NCBI RefSeq assembly: GCF_001613385.1
Contig: NZ_BDCG01000023.1
Coordinates: 62,001-126,000, forward strand
Direction: 5' to 3'
Source of the DNA: Nocardia flavorosea NBRC 108225
Lineage (GTDB): Bacteria > Actinomycetota > Actinomycetes > Mycobacteriales > Mycobacteriaceae
DNA length: 64,000 nt
The position numbers were made by a program, and so were the translations under genes. The number at the start of each line of letters is the position of its first letter. Position 1 is the stretch's first letter. The notes under the pieces are model-generated. The model saw nothing but the letters and a program-made list of their open reading frames with translations, had not been told where the DNA came from and did no database searches. Shown here piece by piece: positions 35,891 to 44,782 of the stretch.

Positions 35891-37339
35891 GTGGCACTCG
35901 ATACCGCACCCAAGGGTGAGGCCCCCGGCGACAAGGCCGCGCGCGAGCTGAAGGCGATTCGCGAGCTGGAGAACCGGCTGGCTGCCGCCTATTCACCGGA
36001 CCGCTCGGCCGCGGAGGTGGGTGTCGCGGTGCGGACGACCCACGATCGGTTCTCCGACAGCGCCGTTCGCGATTTCGTGCCCATTCTGGTGGAACGCGCG
36101 GTACGCCGCGAGCTGGAGCCGGCGCAAGAACCGGAGGGCGATACGGCGATCGCGCCGGACACCGCCACGGCACCGACCGAGAAAGTGACGACAGGTGACG
36201 GCGCGCCTGCTTCCGCCGATCACAGTCGCGCACCGGCCACCGGCCGTCGTGGTCTGTTCGTGCTGGCCGGGGCCGGTGTGGTGGCGGCGGGCGCCGCCGC
36301 CTGGGCGGTGACGCGACCGGGGTCCGAGGCGACGCATGCGGCCGCGCCGGCCGCGGGGGCACCGCCGGCGACCGTCACCGGGACCGTCGGATCGGAGAAG
36401 ATGGCGTTCTTCGGCGATCCCCGGGTCGCCGAGGTCTTTGCCGCCCACGGGTTCGACATCCGGGTGAAGGCGGCGGGATCGCGGGAGATCGCCACCTCGC
36501 TCGATCTCGCCGGACAGGCCTTCGCTTTTCCGTCCAGCCTGCCGGCGGCCGAGAAACTGAAACGCGAGGTGGGTGTACGGACCCAGTTCACGCCGTTCTA
36601 TTCGCCGATGGCGATCGCTACATTCGCGCCCATCGTGGAACTACTCGACGCAGCCGGGGCGGTGAAATACGACGGACCCGTCCCCGCGCTCGACTTCGCC
36701 GCCTATATCGATATGGTGCAGCGCGGTGTGCAGTGGGACGAACTGGCCGGAAACCGCACCTACCCGGTGGCGAAGAATATCCTGGTCAGCACGACCGATA
36801 TCCGGACGTCGAATTCGGCAGCCATGTACCTGGCGGTGGCCGGCTATGTGGTCAACGATCACGCCGTGGTGCGCGGTGCGGCTGCCGAGCAGCATGTTCT
36901 GCCTACCTTGCAGCGGCTGTTCCTGGCCCAGGGGTACACCGAGGGCTCGAGTACGGGACCGTTCGAGGAGTACCTCACCGCGGGGATGGGGGCGACCCCG
37001 ATGACGTGGATCTATGAGGCGCAATACGTCGCCGCGTCCGTCGCGGGCCGCCTGCGCGACGATATGGTCCTGTTGTATCCCTCGCCGACGGTGCTGTCAC
37101 GGCACACCCTCGTTCCGCTCACTCCGGAAGGGGAGGAGATCGGGGCGCTGCTGCACAACGACCCCGACCTGCAGGCGCTGGCCGCCGAACACGGATTCCG
37201 CACGGGGGACGCGGCCCGGTTCGACGAGGTGGTGACCGAGCACAATGTGCAGGTCAGCCCGGATCTCGTCGATGTGGTCGATGTTCCGGCCTACGAAACT
37301 CTCGAACATCTGCTCGGTGGGGTCGCGGGCGCCTACTGA
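35891..37339 (+). CDS. Membrane-anchored protein: N-terminal three-helix dimerisation domain, extracytoplasmic binding-protein-like domain
   Basis: A 482-residue protein in three parts. Residues ~15-75 form a short helical domain (ELKAIRELENRLAAAYSPDRSAAEVGVAVRTTHDRFSDSAVRDFVPILVERAV) resembling the three-helix bundle dimerisation domain of actinobacterial envelope proteins. One TM helix (GLFVLAGAGVVAAGAAAWAV) is near 118-137. The rest is extracytoplasmic, alpha/beta and solute-binding-protein-like (MAFFGDPRVAEVFAAHGFDIRVKAAGSREIATSLDLAGQAFAFPSSLPAAEKLK, VLLYPSPTVLSRHTLVPL). GTG at 35891 has GAGGAG at proper distance; ATG 35885 is too close. No ABC transporter is adjacent. Confidence 0.7.
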   Translation: MALDTAPKGEAPGDKAARELKAIRELENRLAAAYSPDRSAAEVGVAVRTTHDRFSDSAVRDFVPILVERAVRRELEPAQEPEGDTAIAPDTATAPTEKVTTGDGAPASADHSRAPATGRRGLFVLAGAGVVAAGAAAWAVTRPGSEATHAAAPAAGAPPATVTGTVGSEKMAFFGDPRVAEVFAAHGFDIRVKAAGSREIATSLDLAGQAFAFPSSLPAAEKLKREVGVRTQFTPFYSPMAIATFAPIVELLDAAGAVKYDGPVPALDFAAYIDMVQRGVQWDELAGNRTYPVAKNILVSTTDIRTSNSAAMYLAVAGYVVNDHAVVRGAAAEQHVLPTLQRLFLAQGYTEGSSTGPFEEYLTAGMGATPMTWIYEAQYVAASVAGRLRDDMVLLYPSPTVLSRHTLVPLTPEGEEIGALLHNDPDLQALAAEHGFRTGDAARFDEVVTEHNVQVSPDLVDVVDVPAYETLEHLLGGVAGAY

Positions 37340-37344
37340 CCGGG

Positions 37345-37372
37345 CCGGCGGGGACCGGACGGCCCCCGCCGG
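37345..37372. terminator. Bidirectional terminator hairpin
   Basis: Perfect 9-bp arms CCGGCGGGG and CCCCGCCGG around a 10-base loop in the 38-base gap between the convergent stops at 37339 and 37378. Confidence 0.6.
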
Positions 37373-37377
37373 TGACC

Positions 37378-38298
37378 TCACAACTGCGCGGCGACCTCGT
37401 TGGCGATGAGCGTCAGGTGTTCGAGATCGGTGAGGTCCAGGATCTGCAGATAGATCCGCTCGGTGCCGATCTCGCGGTAACGGCCGATCTTGTCGACGAC
37501 CTCGGCGGGCGACCCGGTCAGCCCGTTGGTGCGCAATTCGTCGACCTCACGTCCGATCGCGGCGGCCCGGCGCGCGATCTCGGCCTCGTTCGTACCGACA
37601 CAGGCAACGAGCGCGTTGGAGTACACCATGCTGTCCGCGGCCCGGCCCTGCGCCGTGACCGCCGCGCGGACCCGCTCGAACTGGGCGGCGCTGTCTTCGG
37701 CGGAAAGGAACGGAATATTGAACTCGCTCGCGTACCGCGCCGCCAGCCGGGGTGTCCGCTTCGGGCCCTGCCCGCCGACGATTACCGGGACGGGTTGCTG
37801 AACCGGTTTGGGCAGCGCCGGTGAACGACGGAGTTCGTAGTATTTCCCGGTGAAGTCGAAGGTTTCGCCGAGCGCGGTCTCCCAGAGGCCGGTGATCACC
37901 GCCAGCTGTTCTTCGAACCGGTCGAATTTGTTGTCCGGGAACGGAATACCGTATGCCTCGTGTTCCTCGGCGAACCAGCCGGTGCCCAGGCCCAGCTCCA
38001 CGCGACCCCCCGACATCTGGTCCACCTGCGCGACCTGGATGGCGAGCGGGCCGGGCAGCCGGAATGTGGCGGCGGTGACCAGGGTGCCGAGCCGGATCCG
38101 GTTGGTCTCCCGGGCCAGGCCGGCCAGGGTGATCCACGCATCGGTCGGGCCCGGCAGGCCGTCCACCGATCCCATGTGCAGATAGTGATCGGAGCGGAAG
38201 AAACCTCCGAAGCCGAGGTCCTCGGCGGTCCTGGCCACCCGCAGAAGTGTCGTGTAGTCCGCGCCCTGCTGCGGTTCGGTGAAGATACGCAGTTCCAT
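37378..38298 (-). CDS. LLM-class flavin/F420-dependent oxidoreductase
   Basis: A 306-residue luciferase-like (beta/alpha)8-barrel oxidoreductase. MELRIFTEPQQGADYTTLLRVARTAEDLGFGGFFRSDHYLHM opens the barrel. The signature MSGGRVELGLGTGWFAEEHEAYGIPFP is typical of the actinobacterial F420-dependent group (TIGR03560-like). VPVIVGGQGPKRTPRLAARYASEFN follows. Either FMN or F420 could be used; in this lineage F420 is more likely. ATG at 38296 chosen over one six codons upstream. Substrate unknown. Confidence 0.88.
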   Translation of the reverse strand: MELRIFTEPQQGADYTTLLRVARTAEDLGFGGFFRSDHYLHMGSVDGLPGPTDAWITLAGLARETNRIRLGTLVTAATFRLPGPLAIQVAQVDQMSGGRVELGLGTGWFAEEHEAYGIPFPDNKFDRFEEQLAVITGLWETALGETFDFTGKYYELRRSPALPKPVQQPVPVIVGGQGPKRTPRLAARYASEFNIPFLSAEDSAAQFERVRAAVTAQGRAADSMVYSNALVACVGTNEAEIARRAAAIGREVDELRTNGLTGSPAEVVDKIGRYREIGTERIYLQILDLTDLEHLTLIANEVAAQL

Positions 38299-38364
38299 GG
38301 GCCTATCGTGCCGCACGGCCGGGTGGCGGCCCCGGCCGCCCTGCGGCTGTGGTTGCCGCCGCTG

Positions 38365-38592
38365 TCAGACCAGGCGCGCCGCCGGGCCGGTCATCGTGGT
38401 GGGCAGGACCTGGTCGGACCAGCCGCACGGCAGACCGCAGTGGGCGATGACCACGGTTTCGATTTCGCCGGTGTCGTAGATGCGGCGATAGGATTCCGCG
38501 CGCGCCGGATAGCCGCACGATTTGCATTTGCCGAAGTAGTTGAGGATCTCGTCGGTGTGGTTGCGGACCACCCTGCGCCGGGTCTCGGGCAT
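38365..38592 (-). CDS. Small cysteine-containing hypothetical protein
   Basis: A 75-residue soluble protein with two metal-ligand-like clusters, CKSC at about 23-26 and HCGLPC about 28 residues later. They are separated by a beta-hairpin-like YRRIYDTGEIETVVIA, suggesting a zinc-ribbon-like fold (inference). GGAGGA lies 6 bases before the ATG, supporting expression. It sits 66 bases upstream of the LLM gene on the same strand, so they may be co-transcribed. Confidence 0.65.
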   Translation of the reverse strand: MPETRRRVVRNHTDEILNYFGKCKSCGYPARAESYRRIYDTGEIETVVIAHCGLPCGWSDQVLPTTMTGPAARLV

Positions 38593-38845
38593 GGTTTCCT
38601 CCGGGGTCTCCGTTGACTGTTACGGCGCCGAATGTAATTCGCGCACAGTGGGTGTGTGGCCGGAGTGAGCCGGGGCTGGGAGCACTCACACCGTTGCCGG
38701 AGTAAGCTTTGGGCAACCTCCAACCGCGAGGTCGGCGGGCTTTCGGGACCCGGGGTGAACATCCGGCAATTCGCTTCGTGACCTGTCACAGAGCCTTTCC
38801 GGAGTGGGTGCTACTCGCTGGTAATAACGGTGGCGCCCGGCTATT

Positions 38846-41023
38846 GTGAGCGACGTTACAGATGGGTTTCCCCGCCGACCCAGTTGTCCGTTGCGGGCCG
38901 ACGAGAAGTTGTACGAGTTGGTTACCGACGTCATCGATGTGGTCGCGGATCTGCCCGCGGCACGCGCCGCGGTGTGGGATCTGCTGCTGGACCCGCAGAC
39001 CTATCCGCGCGTGTTCACCGGGATCGGCGCTTGCTCCAGGCTCGACCTTCCGGGAGCGCAACCGGTCTTCGAATTCCGCATCGGTACACCCGATGCGGGT
39101 ATCCGCGTGCTGCGGGTACGGGTGGTCACCGGCCGGTGGTACGAAAGTTGTGAACTGCACGCGCCGGAGATCGGCAGCTTCGCCGCACTGCGGTTGACAG
39201 GGGAGGGCGACCGCAGCCGGATCGCGGTCACCTTCTTCACCCCCGGCCGGGTGCACCGGCAGGTGACGGGGCTGTCGAATTCCGCCGTCCAGGAGTGGGC
39301 GGTCAAGGGTTTACGCCGGATCGCCGATATCGTGCGCGGCGCCCGCACGTCGATCGTGGCGAACGGGGACGCGTCGCCGGTACGGCGCAGCTTCGGGGTG
39401 ATGCGGCAGGTCACCGTCAGCGGTGTGGTGCGTACCAATGCCCAGGTCGCGGTGAAACAACTGCTGTCACTGAACAAATGGGGCTTCAACCTGGCCGGTG
39501 GTTACGCCGCCGGTGCCGCCTACTCGCCACACCGGCTCGCCGTGATCGACGACCGGGGCGCCCGGACCTTTGCCGAGATGGACGAACGCACCACCGCGCT
39601 CGCCGGGGCCATGGCGGCAGCCGGTCTCGGTGCCGGCGATGCGGTGGGCCTGTTGTCGCGCAATCATGCCGGCATGGTCGAAACCATGGTTGCGGCCGGA
39701 AAACTCGGCGTGGACGTGGCCCTGCTCAACGCCGGCCTCGCCGCGCGCACCATCGAACAGATCGTTCAGCGGCACCGGCTCTCGGCCTTGTTCGTCGATG
39801 GTGACCTGGAGGAACTGGTGCAGTATCTGCACGAGGACCTGCCCCGGTTCACCACCGATCTGCTGCCACCGTTCCCGGACCGCTACACCGTCGACGATCT
39901 GATCGAACTGGGCGAGCGGGACTTTCGCATACCGGCTCATCCCGGGCGGCTGATCGTTCTCACCTCCGGAACGAGCGGCGTTCCGAAGGGGGCGCGACGC
40001 CCGCACCCCAAAGGGTTCGCCACCATCGCCGCGCTGCTGTCCCGGATTCCGCTCGAAATGGAATCGGCAATGCTCATTCCGGCCCCGCTCTTTCATACCT
40101 GGGGCCTGGCCGGTCTGCAGCTCAGCACCGCCCTGCGATCCACGGTGATCCTGCCGGAACGTTTCGATGCCGAGGACTGCCTGCGCCTGGTCGCCGAACA
40201 CGGGATCACCACCATGATCGTGGTGCCGACCATGGTCAACCGTATTCTCGACCTCCCGCCCGCGGTGCGCGCCCGGTACGACACCTCGAGCCTGCGGCAT
40301 GTGATCAGTTGCGGGGCACCGCTGGCCGGAGCCACAGTCCTGCGCTTCATGGACGCCTACGGCGATATCCTCTACAACGTCTACGGATCGACCGAAGTGT
40401 CCTGGGCGACCATCGCGACCCCGGCGGATCTGCGTTTCGCACCCACCACCGCCGGCCGGCCGCCACTCGGTACCCGGGTCGCGGTACTGGGCCCGGACCA
40501 CCAGCCGGTGCCGATCGGCGCCACCGGGCATATCTTCGTGGGTAACCACATGCTGTTCGACGGTTATGTCAACGCGGCGCCGCCGGACGAGGCACACGGC
40601 ATGCTCGATACCGGCGATATCGGATATTTCGATGTCAACGGGCGGTTGTTCATCGCCGGCCGCGACGACGAGATGATCATCTCCGGCGGAGAGAACGTTT
40701 TCCCGCGTCCGGTGGAAGAGGCCCTCGCGCATCTGCCACAGGTGAGCGAGGTCGCGGTAGTGGGTGTCCCGGATCCGGAATTCGGTCAGCGACTGGCCGC
40801 TTTCGTGGTGAAACACGAAGGGTCCGGGTTGGATCCGGATATGGTGCGCACCTATATCCGGCACCGCCTCAGCCGGTTTTCGGTGCCCCGGGATGTCACC
40901 TTCCTGCCGGCTCTGCCGCGCGGGGAGACCGGGAAGATCTTGAAATGGCTACTGGCGGGCGGGCACAACGGCGAGCTTCCGCCGCCGGGGATGGGCGGGC
41001 TGGGAATCAGCGGCTCGGCGTGA
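38846..41023 (+). CDS. Fusion of SRPBCC (START-like) domain with acyl-CoA synthetase
   Basis: A 725-residue protein. Residues ~25-170 are an SRPBCC hydrophobic-ligand domain: DVVADLPAARAAVWDLLLDPQTYPRVFTGIGACSRLD, RVLRVRVVTGRWYESCELHAPE, and a terminal helix VQEWAVKGLRRIADIVRG. Residues ~205-710 are an ANL-superfamily adenylating enzyme with P-loop LTSGTSGVPKG (about 371-381), YGSTE (about 512), LDTGDIGYFD, GRDDEMIISGGENVFP and the catalytic Lys in GETGKILK (about 693). It is FadD-like and should activate a fatty or aromatic acid. Start GTG 38846 has no strong ribosome site; a later start inside the first 25 codons is possible. Confidence 0.85.
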   Translation: MSDVTDGFPRRPSCPLRADEKLYELVTDVIDVVADLPAARAAVWDLLLDPQTYPRVFTGIGACSRLDLPGAQPVFEFRIGTPDAGIRVLRVRVVTGRWYESCELHAPEIGSFAALRLTGEGDRSRIAVTFFTPGRVHRQVTGLSNSAVQEWAVKGLRRIADIVRGARTSIVANGDASPVRRSFGVMRQVTVSGVVRTNAQVAVKQLLSLNKWGFNLAGGYAAGAAYSPHRLAVIDDRGARTFAEMDERTTALAGAMAAAGLGAGDAVGLLSRNHAGMVETMVAAGKLGVDVALLNAGLAARTIEQIVQRHRLSALFVDGDLEELVQYLHEDLPRFTTDLLPPFPDRYTVDDLIELGERDFRIPAHPGRLIVLTSGTSGVPKGARRPHPKGFATIAALLSRIPLEMESAMLIPAPLFHTWGLAGLQLSTALRSTVILPERFDAEDCLRLVAEHGITTMIVVPTMVNRILDLPPAVRARYDTSSLRHVISCGAPLAGATVLRFMDAYGDILYNVYGSTEVSWATIATPADLRFAPTTAGRPPLGTRVAVLGPDHQPVPIGATGHIFVGNHMLFDGYVNAAPPDEAHGMLDTGDIGYFDVNGRLFIAGRDDEMIISGGENVFPRPVEEALAHLPQVSEVAVVGVPDPEFGQRLAAFVVKHEGSGLDPDMVRTYIRHRLSRFSVPRDVTFLPALPRGETGKILKWLLAGGHNGELPPPGMGGLGISGSA

Positions 41024-41033
41024 CCGGGCCGCG

Positions 41034-41050
41034 GCGGAGATGATCTCCGC
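41034..41050 (+). terminator. Hairpin after the acyl-CoA synthetase fusion gene
   Basis: GCGGAGA and TCTCCGC pair perfectly around TGA, 10 bases after the stop at 41023, with extra GC-rich complementarity outside the stem (GCCGCG and CGCGGC with a bulge). Likely terminator. Confidence 0.5.
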
Positions 41051-41254
41051 GCCGCGGCGCGGAGGAATGCCGAAAAGATGCCGGTCCCGAAAATATTTGC
41101 GCTGACATGGGGTAATCAGTGGTTGCCGCGGCGCAGGGCCGGTACGCGCCGACGCCACGGGGGCGGATAAGAGGAACGGGGGCCACGGGCCGTCGATCCG
41201 GCACGGGTAGATTCAGCATCCGCAGAGGCAATCGGTCAGGGAGAGGCATCCTCC

Positions 41255-42574
41255 GTGGTAGTAGTTTCCGTGCTCGCAGGGCTGGCCGCGGTGGTGGTAC
41301 TCGCCGGGGCGCACTGGTACCTGTGGCGACGGTTGGTCCGCGACACCACGCGAGCAGGTTCGATGTGGCGGCCGATCGGCGCCGGGGTGCTCGGCCTCGG
41401 CGTGGTGTCGATGGGTACTGCGTTCGGTGCGGTGTTCGCGGGCGCCACCTGGGATTTCTGGCGGCTCGCTACGTGGCCGGGTTTCCTCTGGGCTGCGTTG
41501 TTCATCTACCTGCTGATCGGTGTGCTGGCGGGAGAGATCATCCGTCCGCTGCTGTTGCGTGGACTGGAGACCCGCGACGCCGGAACCGCCGCGCCTCGGC
41601 CGGCGGCCGCCCCCGCACGTCCGGCGCAGGCACCGGAACCCGTGGGTGCTGCGCTCGGAGACGGCGGGGAGCCGCCCCGGCCGGCGCCGATGGCCGCGCC
41701 GCCGCCGGACGTTCCCCCACTTCCGCCGGCGCCGGCGCGTCCGCCGCTGTCGCGGCGGATGCTCATCTCCCGGCTGGCGGCCGGCGCGACGGTTCTCACG
41801 GCCGGTGCGGTGGTGGGCACCGGCACCTACGGCGTGCTCGACGGGCCGATGGTACGACGGGTCACCGTACCGCTGGCCAAACTTCCCGCCCAGGCACACG
41901 GCCTGCGGATCGCACTGGTCAGCGATCTGCACCTGGGCCCCGCGCTCGGCCGGGGCTTCTGCGAACGGGTCGTCCGTACGGTGAACGACACCCGCCCCGA
42001 CCTCATCGCTTTGGTGGGCGACCTAGCCGACGGCAGCGTCGCGGATCTGCGCGCGGAAACCGAACCGCTGGCCGGGCTCAGCGCCCGTTTCGGCACCTAC
42101 TTCGTCCCGGGCAACCACGAGTACTACTCCGATGCCGACGCCTGGCTGGACCGAGTCGGGGAACTCGGTATGCGGGTCCTGCTCAACGAGCGGGTGAGCC
42201 TGCCCGAGTTCGATCTCGCCGGGGTCGACGATCCCGCGGGCAGCATCATCGGCCGCGGCCCCGATTTCGCGGCGGCACTGGACGGCCGGGACAGCGAGCG
42301 CGCCTGCGTGTTGCTCGCCCACCAGCCGGTCGTGGTGCACGATTCGGTGCGTTACGGTGTGGATCTGCAATTGTCCGGCCATACCCACGGCGGGCAATTG
42401 TGGCCGGGTAACCTGATCGCACGATTGGCCAACCCCACCGTGGCAGGGTTGGAACTGTACGGTGCGACGGCGCTGTACGTCACCCGCGGCGCAGGGGCCT
42501 GGGGGCCGCCGGTCCGGGTCGCGGCCCCGTCGGATATCACCGTGCTGGAGCTGGCTTCGCTCCAAGGTGTCTGA
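41255..42574 (+). CDS. Membrane-anchored metallophosphoesterase
   Basis: A 439-residue protein. Three or more hydrophobic helices occupy residues 1-97, then comes a Pro/Ala-rich linker, then another TM helix (ATVLTAGAVVGTGTYGVL) near 172-190. The calcineurin-like phosphoesterase domain follows with its metal motifs in order: SDLHLG, GDLADG, GNHEYY and GHTHGG. This is the YkuE/YaeI-type layout; members hydrolyse phosphodiesters including UDP-diacylglucosamine or lipids. The start GTG at 41255 has GAGAGG upstream. Single gene. Confidence 0.88.
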   Translation: MVVVSVLAGLAAVVVLAGAHWYLWRRLVRDTTRAGSMWRPIGAGVLGLGVVSMGTAFGAVFAGATWDFWRLATWPGFLWAALFIYLLIGVLAGEIIRPLLLRGLETRDAGTAAPRPAAAPARPAQAPEPVGAALGDGGEPPRPAPMAAPPPDVPPLPPAPARPPLSRRMLISRLAAGATVLTAGAVVGTGTYGVLDGPMVRRVTVPLAKLPAQAHGLRIALVSDLHLGPALGRGFCERVVRTVNDTRPDLIALVGDLADGSVADLRAETEPLAGLSARFGTYFVPGNHEYYSDADAWLDRVGELGMRVLLNERVSLPEFDLAGVDDPAGSIIGRGPDFAAALDGRDSERACVLLAHQPVVVHDSVRYGVDLQLSGHTHGGQLWPGNLIARLANPTVAGLELYGATALYVTRGAGAWGPPVRVAAPSDITVLELASLQGV

Positions 42575-42603
42575 TCGCGCCACCGCGACAGCGGAGTCCC
42601 GGC

Positions 42604-43845
42604 TCAGAGCCGGGTGAGCAATGTGCGCAGGTGTTCGATGCGTGAACGCTGGACTGCGGTGAATTCCGGCGGGTGGTGGATCTCGATACTGAGCCGGCTG
42701 TCGTAGGTGGTGACGATACTGGTTCCGCCGCCGGGTTGCGGGGGGCGGCGGCCGGTGGGATCGGGCTTGGCAATCATGGTGGTACGGAAATCGTCGATCC
42801 GGACCGCGGGCCCGGACAGTCCGGGTAATCGGCCCCAATTCGTGGTCATCACCGTGTCGGACGGATTCGCCGGCGGCGCCGCCAGGGTGTCGGGCAGTTG
42901 CAACGGAGTCTGCTGGACGTAGCCGGTGGCGAGACCCTCGCGTAATGCGCCGAAGACCCCGTGCGCGAGCGAGGTGAGCGTCTGCACCGCGCCGGGCGCG
43001 GGGCGGTAACCCGCGAAACCGAGCACGTTGGTGCCCTCGGCCGGCCCGATCGCAGGCCGGACCCGGCGCCGCAGATCCACCGAATACGAACACTGCAGGC
43101 CGGTCACCGGAAGCCGGCGGGCCTCGGCTTCGGTGAGTAGCAGGGCTGCGGCCACCAGGCTGTGCACGGTCACCCCGGTGCGGTGCCCGTAGGACACCAG
43201 CGCGCCGGTGTGCTCCCGGCTCAGCCGGCACCGGGTGGTGACCAGCGGCGGGTAATCATGGTCGTTCACGGCGAGCGCGTCGGGCGGGGGGAGCGGGGGG
43301 GCGCTGCGGGGTGGCCCCGCCCGGCCGGGGACGGGGCGCCGGGTGATCCCGCGGGCAGCGAGCAGATCTTCGACCGGCTGCGGCTGCCGGGCGGGCGGGA
43401 GTTCCGGGACCCGGCCGGTGACGGCGGTCGAGTAGCACTGCCACAGTCGTTCGTAGAGGTGCAGCGCATGTGTCGCGTCGGCGATACTGTGGTGGACGAG
43501 CAGGGTGACGCTCGCGCCGGTTGCCGAGCGCACGACGTGCACCGAGCCGAGGGCGCGCCGCTGGTCGGGCCCGGCCCCGGTGAGCAGTAGTTCGGGATCG
43601 CCGTCCGCCACGGTGAGCACGATCTCGGGCGGACCGGAGGTGACCAGCGTATGCCCGGACGGTTCACCGGGGACGAGCTGGGCGCCGAGCATGGGGTGGG
43701 CGGTGACCAGCGCCTCGTACGCGGCGGCCAGGGCGGAGGTGTCCACTCGGCCGGATACGCGCGCGCAGTATCCGACGAAAACCTCGCTGAACGCGAAGAT
43801 CTGCTCGCTGGGAGCCAGCGGTCGGATGACGGTAGCCGCGGTCAT
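42604..43845 (-). CDS. PapA5-like condensation-domain acyltransferase
   Basis: A 413-residue member of the condensation/PapA superfamily, transferring acyl groups to alcohols. The catalytic HHxxxD is HHSIAD (about residues 117-122). An N-terminal LAPSEQIFAFSEVFVGYCARVSG and VTAHPMLGAQLV match mycobacterial PapA5 (phthiocerol dimycocerosyl transferase). The C-terminal half has VHSLVAAALLLTEA and TVMTTNWGRLPGL. No polyketide synthase is nearby, so the substrate is open. It is divergent from the siderophore-interacting protein gene. Confidence 0.87.
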   Translation of the reverse strand: MTAATVIRPLAPSEQIFAFSEVFVGYCARVSGRVDTSALAAAYEALVTAHPMLGAQLVPGEPSGHTLVTSGPPEIVLTVADGDPELLLTGAGPDQRRALGSVHVVRSATGASVTLLVHHSIADATHALHLYERLWQCYSTAVTGRVPELPPARQPQPVEDLLAARGITRRPVPGRAGPPRSAPPLPPPDALAVNDHDYPPLVTTRCRLSREHTGALVSYGHRTGVTVHSLVAAALLLTEAEARRLPVTGLQCSYSVDLRRRVRPAIGPAEGTNVLGFAGYRPAPGAVQTLTSLAHGVFGALREGLATGYVQQTPLQLPDTLAAPPANPSDTVMTTNWGRLPGLSGPAVRIDDFRTTMIAKPDPTGRRPPQPGGGTSIVTTYDSRLSIEIHHPPEFTAVQRSRIEHLRTLLTRL

Positions 43846-43963
43846 GGTGGTGCCTCTGTCCGGATGTTGCTGAGAGATTAGCCCAAAAAGGCTTCATTGC
43901 CTCATATTTCGGTCCGGACGAGACGGATGCTACACAGTGGTTCCGGCGGTGCTGGTACGTTGC

Positions 43964-43977
43964 TTAGGTATACCTAA
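43964..43977. promoter_or_regulatory. Perfect palindrome TTAGGTATACCTAA (iron-box-like)
   Basis: A 14-bp perfect palindrome whose ends TTAGGT and ACCTAA are the half-sites of the DtxR/IdeR iron box. The 7-base centre of the canonical 19-bp box is shortened to 2 bases. It ends 5 bases before the GAGGAGG ribosome site of the siderophore-interacting protein gene and 118 bases from the PapA-like start. The neighbour's role makes iron control attractive, but the short centre is atypical. Confidence 0.5.
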
Positions 43978-43993
43978 TTAGTGAGGAGGCCGG

Positions 43994-44770
43994 ATGGCCA
44001 GGAAACGCACGACCATGACCGTGGCCCGGACCGAGCAGCTCAGCCCGCATCTCGTCCGCGTACATCTGGGCGATCCCGGATTCGACGATTTCACCGCGAA
44101 CGAATTCACCGACGCCTATGTGAAGCTGCTGTTCGATCGGCCCGACGGCGAGGTGATGCGCACCTACACCGTCCGCTCGGTGGACACCGCGGCCCGCGAG
44201 ATCGCCATCGATTTCGTGGTACACGGTGACGAGGGGATCGCCGGACCGTGGGCGGCGGCTGTCCGGCCCGGTGAGCAGATCACCTTCTTCGGTCCGTCCG
44301 GAGCCTACGCGCCGCGTGCGGACGCCGACTGGCATCTGCTGGCCGGTGACGAGGCCGCGCTGCCCGCGATCTCCGCCGCGGTGGAAGCCTTGCCCGAGGG
44401 CGCCCCAGCGAAGGTTTTCGTCGAGGTCGCCGATGCGTCCGACGAGATCGCGCTACCGTCCAAGGCGCTGGTCGATATCACCTGGGTGCATCGTGGCGGC
44501 GCGGCACACGAGGTCGGCGACGACCGCGCCGGGGACAACGCGCCGTTGATCGCCGCGGTACGCAGCGCACCGTGGCTGCCGGGGCAGCCGCAGGTGTTCA
44601 TCCACGGCGAGGCGCAGGCGGTGATGCACAACCTGCGTCGCTATGTTCGCCGGGAGCGGGGTGTCTCCGCCGAGTTCGCGTCGATCTCCGGGTATTGGCG
44701 GCGCGGCCGCACCGAGGAGGGGTTCCGGGTGTGGAAGAAGGAACTCGCCGAGGCCGAGAGCACCGGATAG
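43994..44770 (+). CDS. Siderophore-interacting protein (FAD-dependent ferric-siderophore reductase)
   Basis: A 258-residue SIP-family flavoprotein that releases iron by reducing ferric siderophores in the cytoplasm. MRTYTVRSVDTAAREIAIDFVVHGDEGIAGPWAAAVRPGEQITFFGPSGAY contains the R-x-Y-T FAD motif and the HG/GP phosphate contacts. The NAD(P)H domain has LLAGDEAALPAISAAVEALP and the C-terminal ASISGYWRRGRTEEGFRVWKKEL. GAGGAGG is 4 bases before the ATG. Preceded by an iron-box-like palindrome. Confidence 0.93.
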   Translation: MARKRTTMTVARTEQLSPHLVRVHLGDPGFDDFTANEFTDAYVKLLFDRPDGEVMRTYTVRSVDTAAREIAIDFVVHGDEGIAGPWAAAVRPGEQITFFGPSGAYAPRADADWHLLAGDEAALPAISAAVEALPEGAPAKVFVEVADASDEIALPSKALVDITWVHRGGAAHEVGDDRAGDNAPLIAAVRSAPWLPGQPQVFIHGEAQAVMHNLRRYVRRERGVSAEFASISGYWRRGRTEEGFRVWKKELAEAESTG

Positions 44771-44782
44771 CGCGGACCACGG

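Noticed and set aside
43964..43977. Canonical 19-bp IdeR/DtxR box
   Set aside because: Half-sites are right but the spacing is 2 rather than 7 bases, so it is called iron-box-like only.
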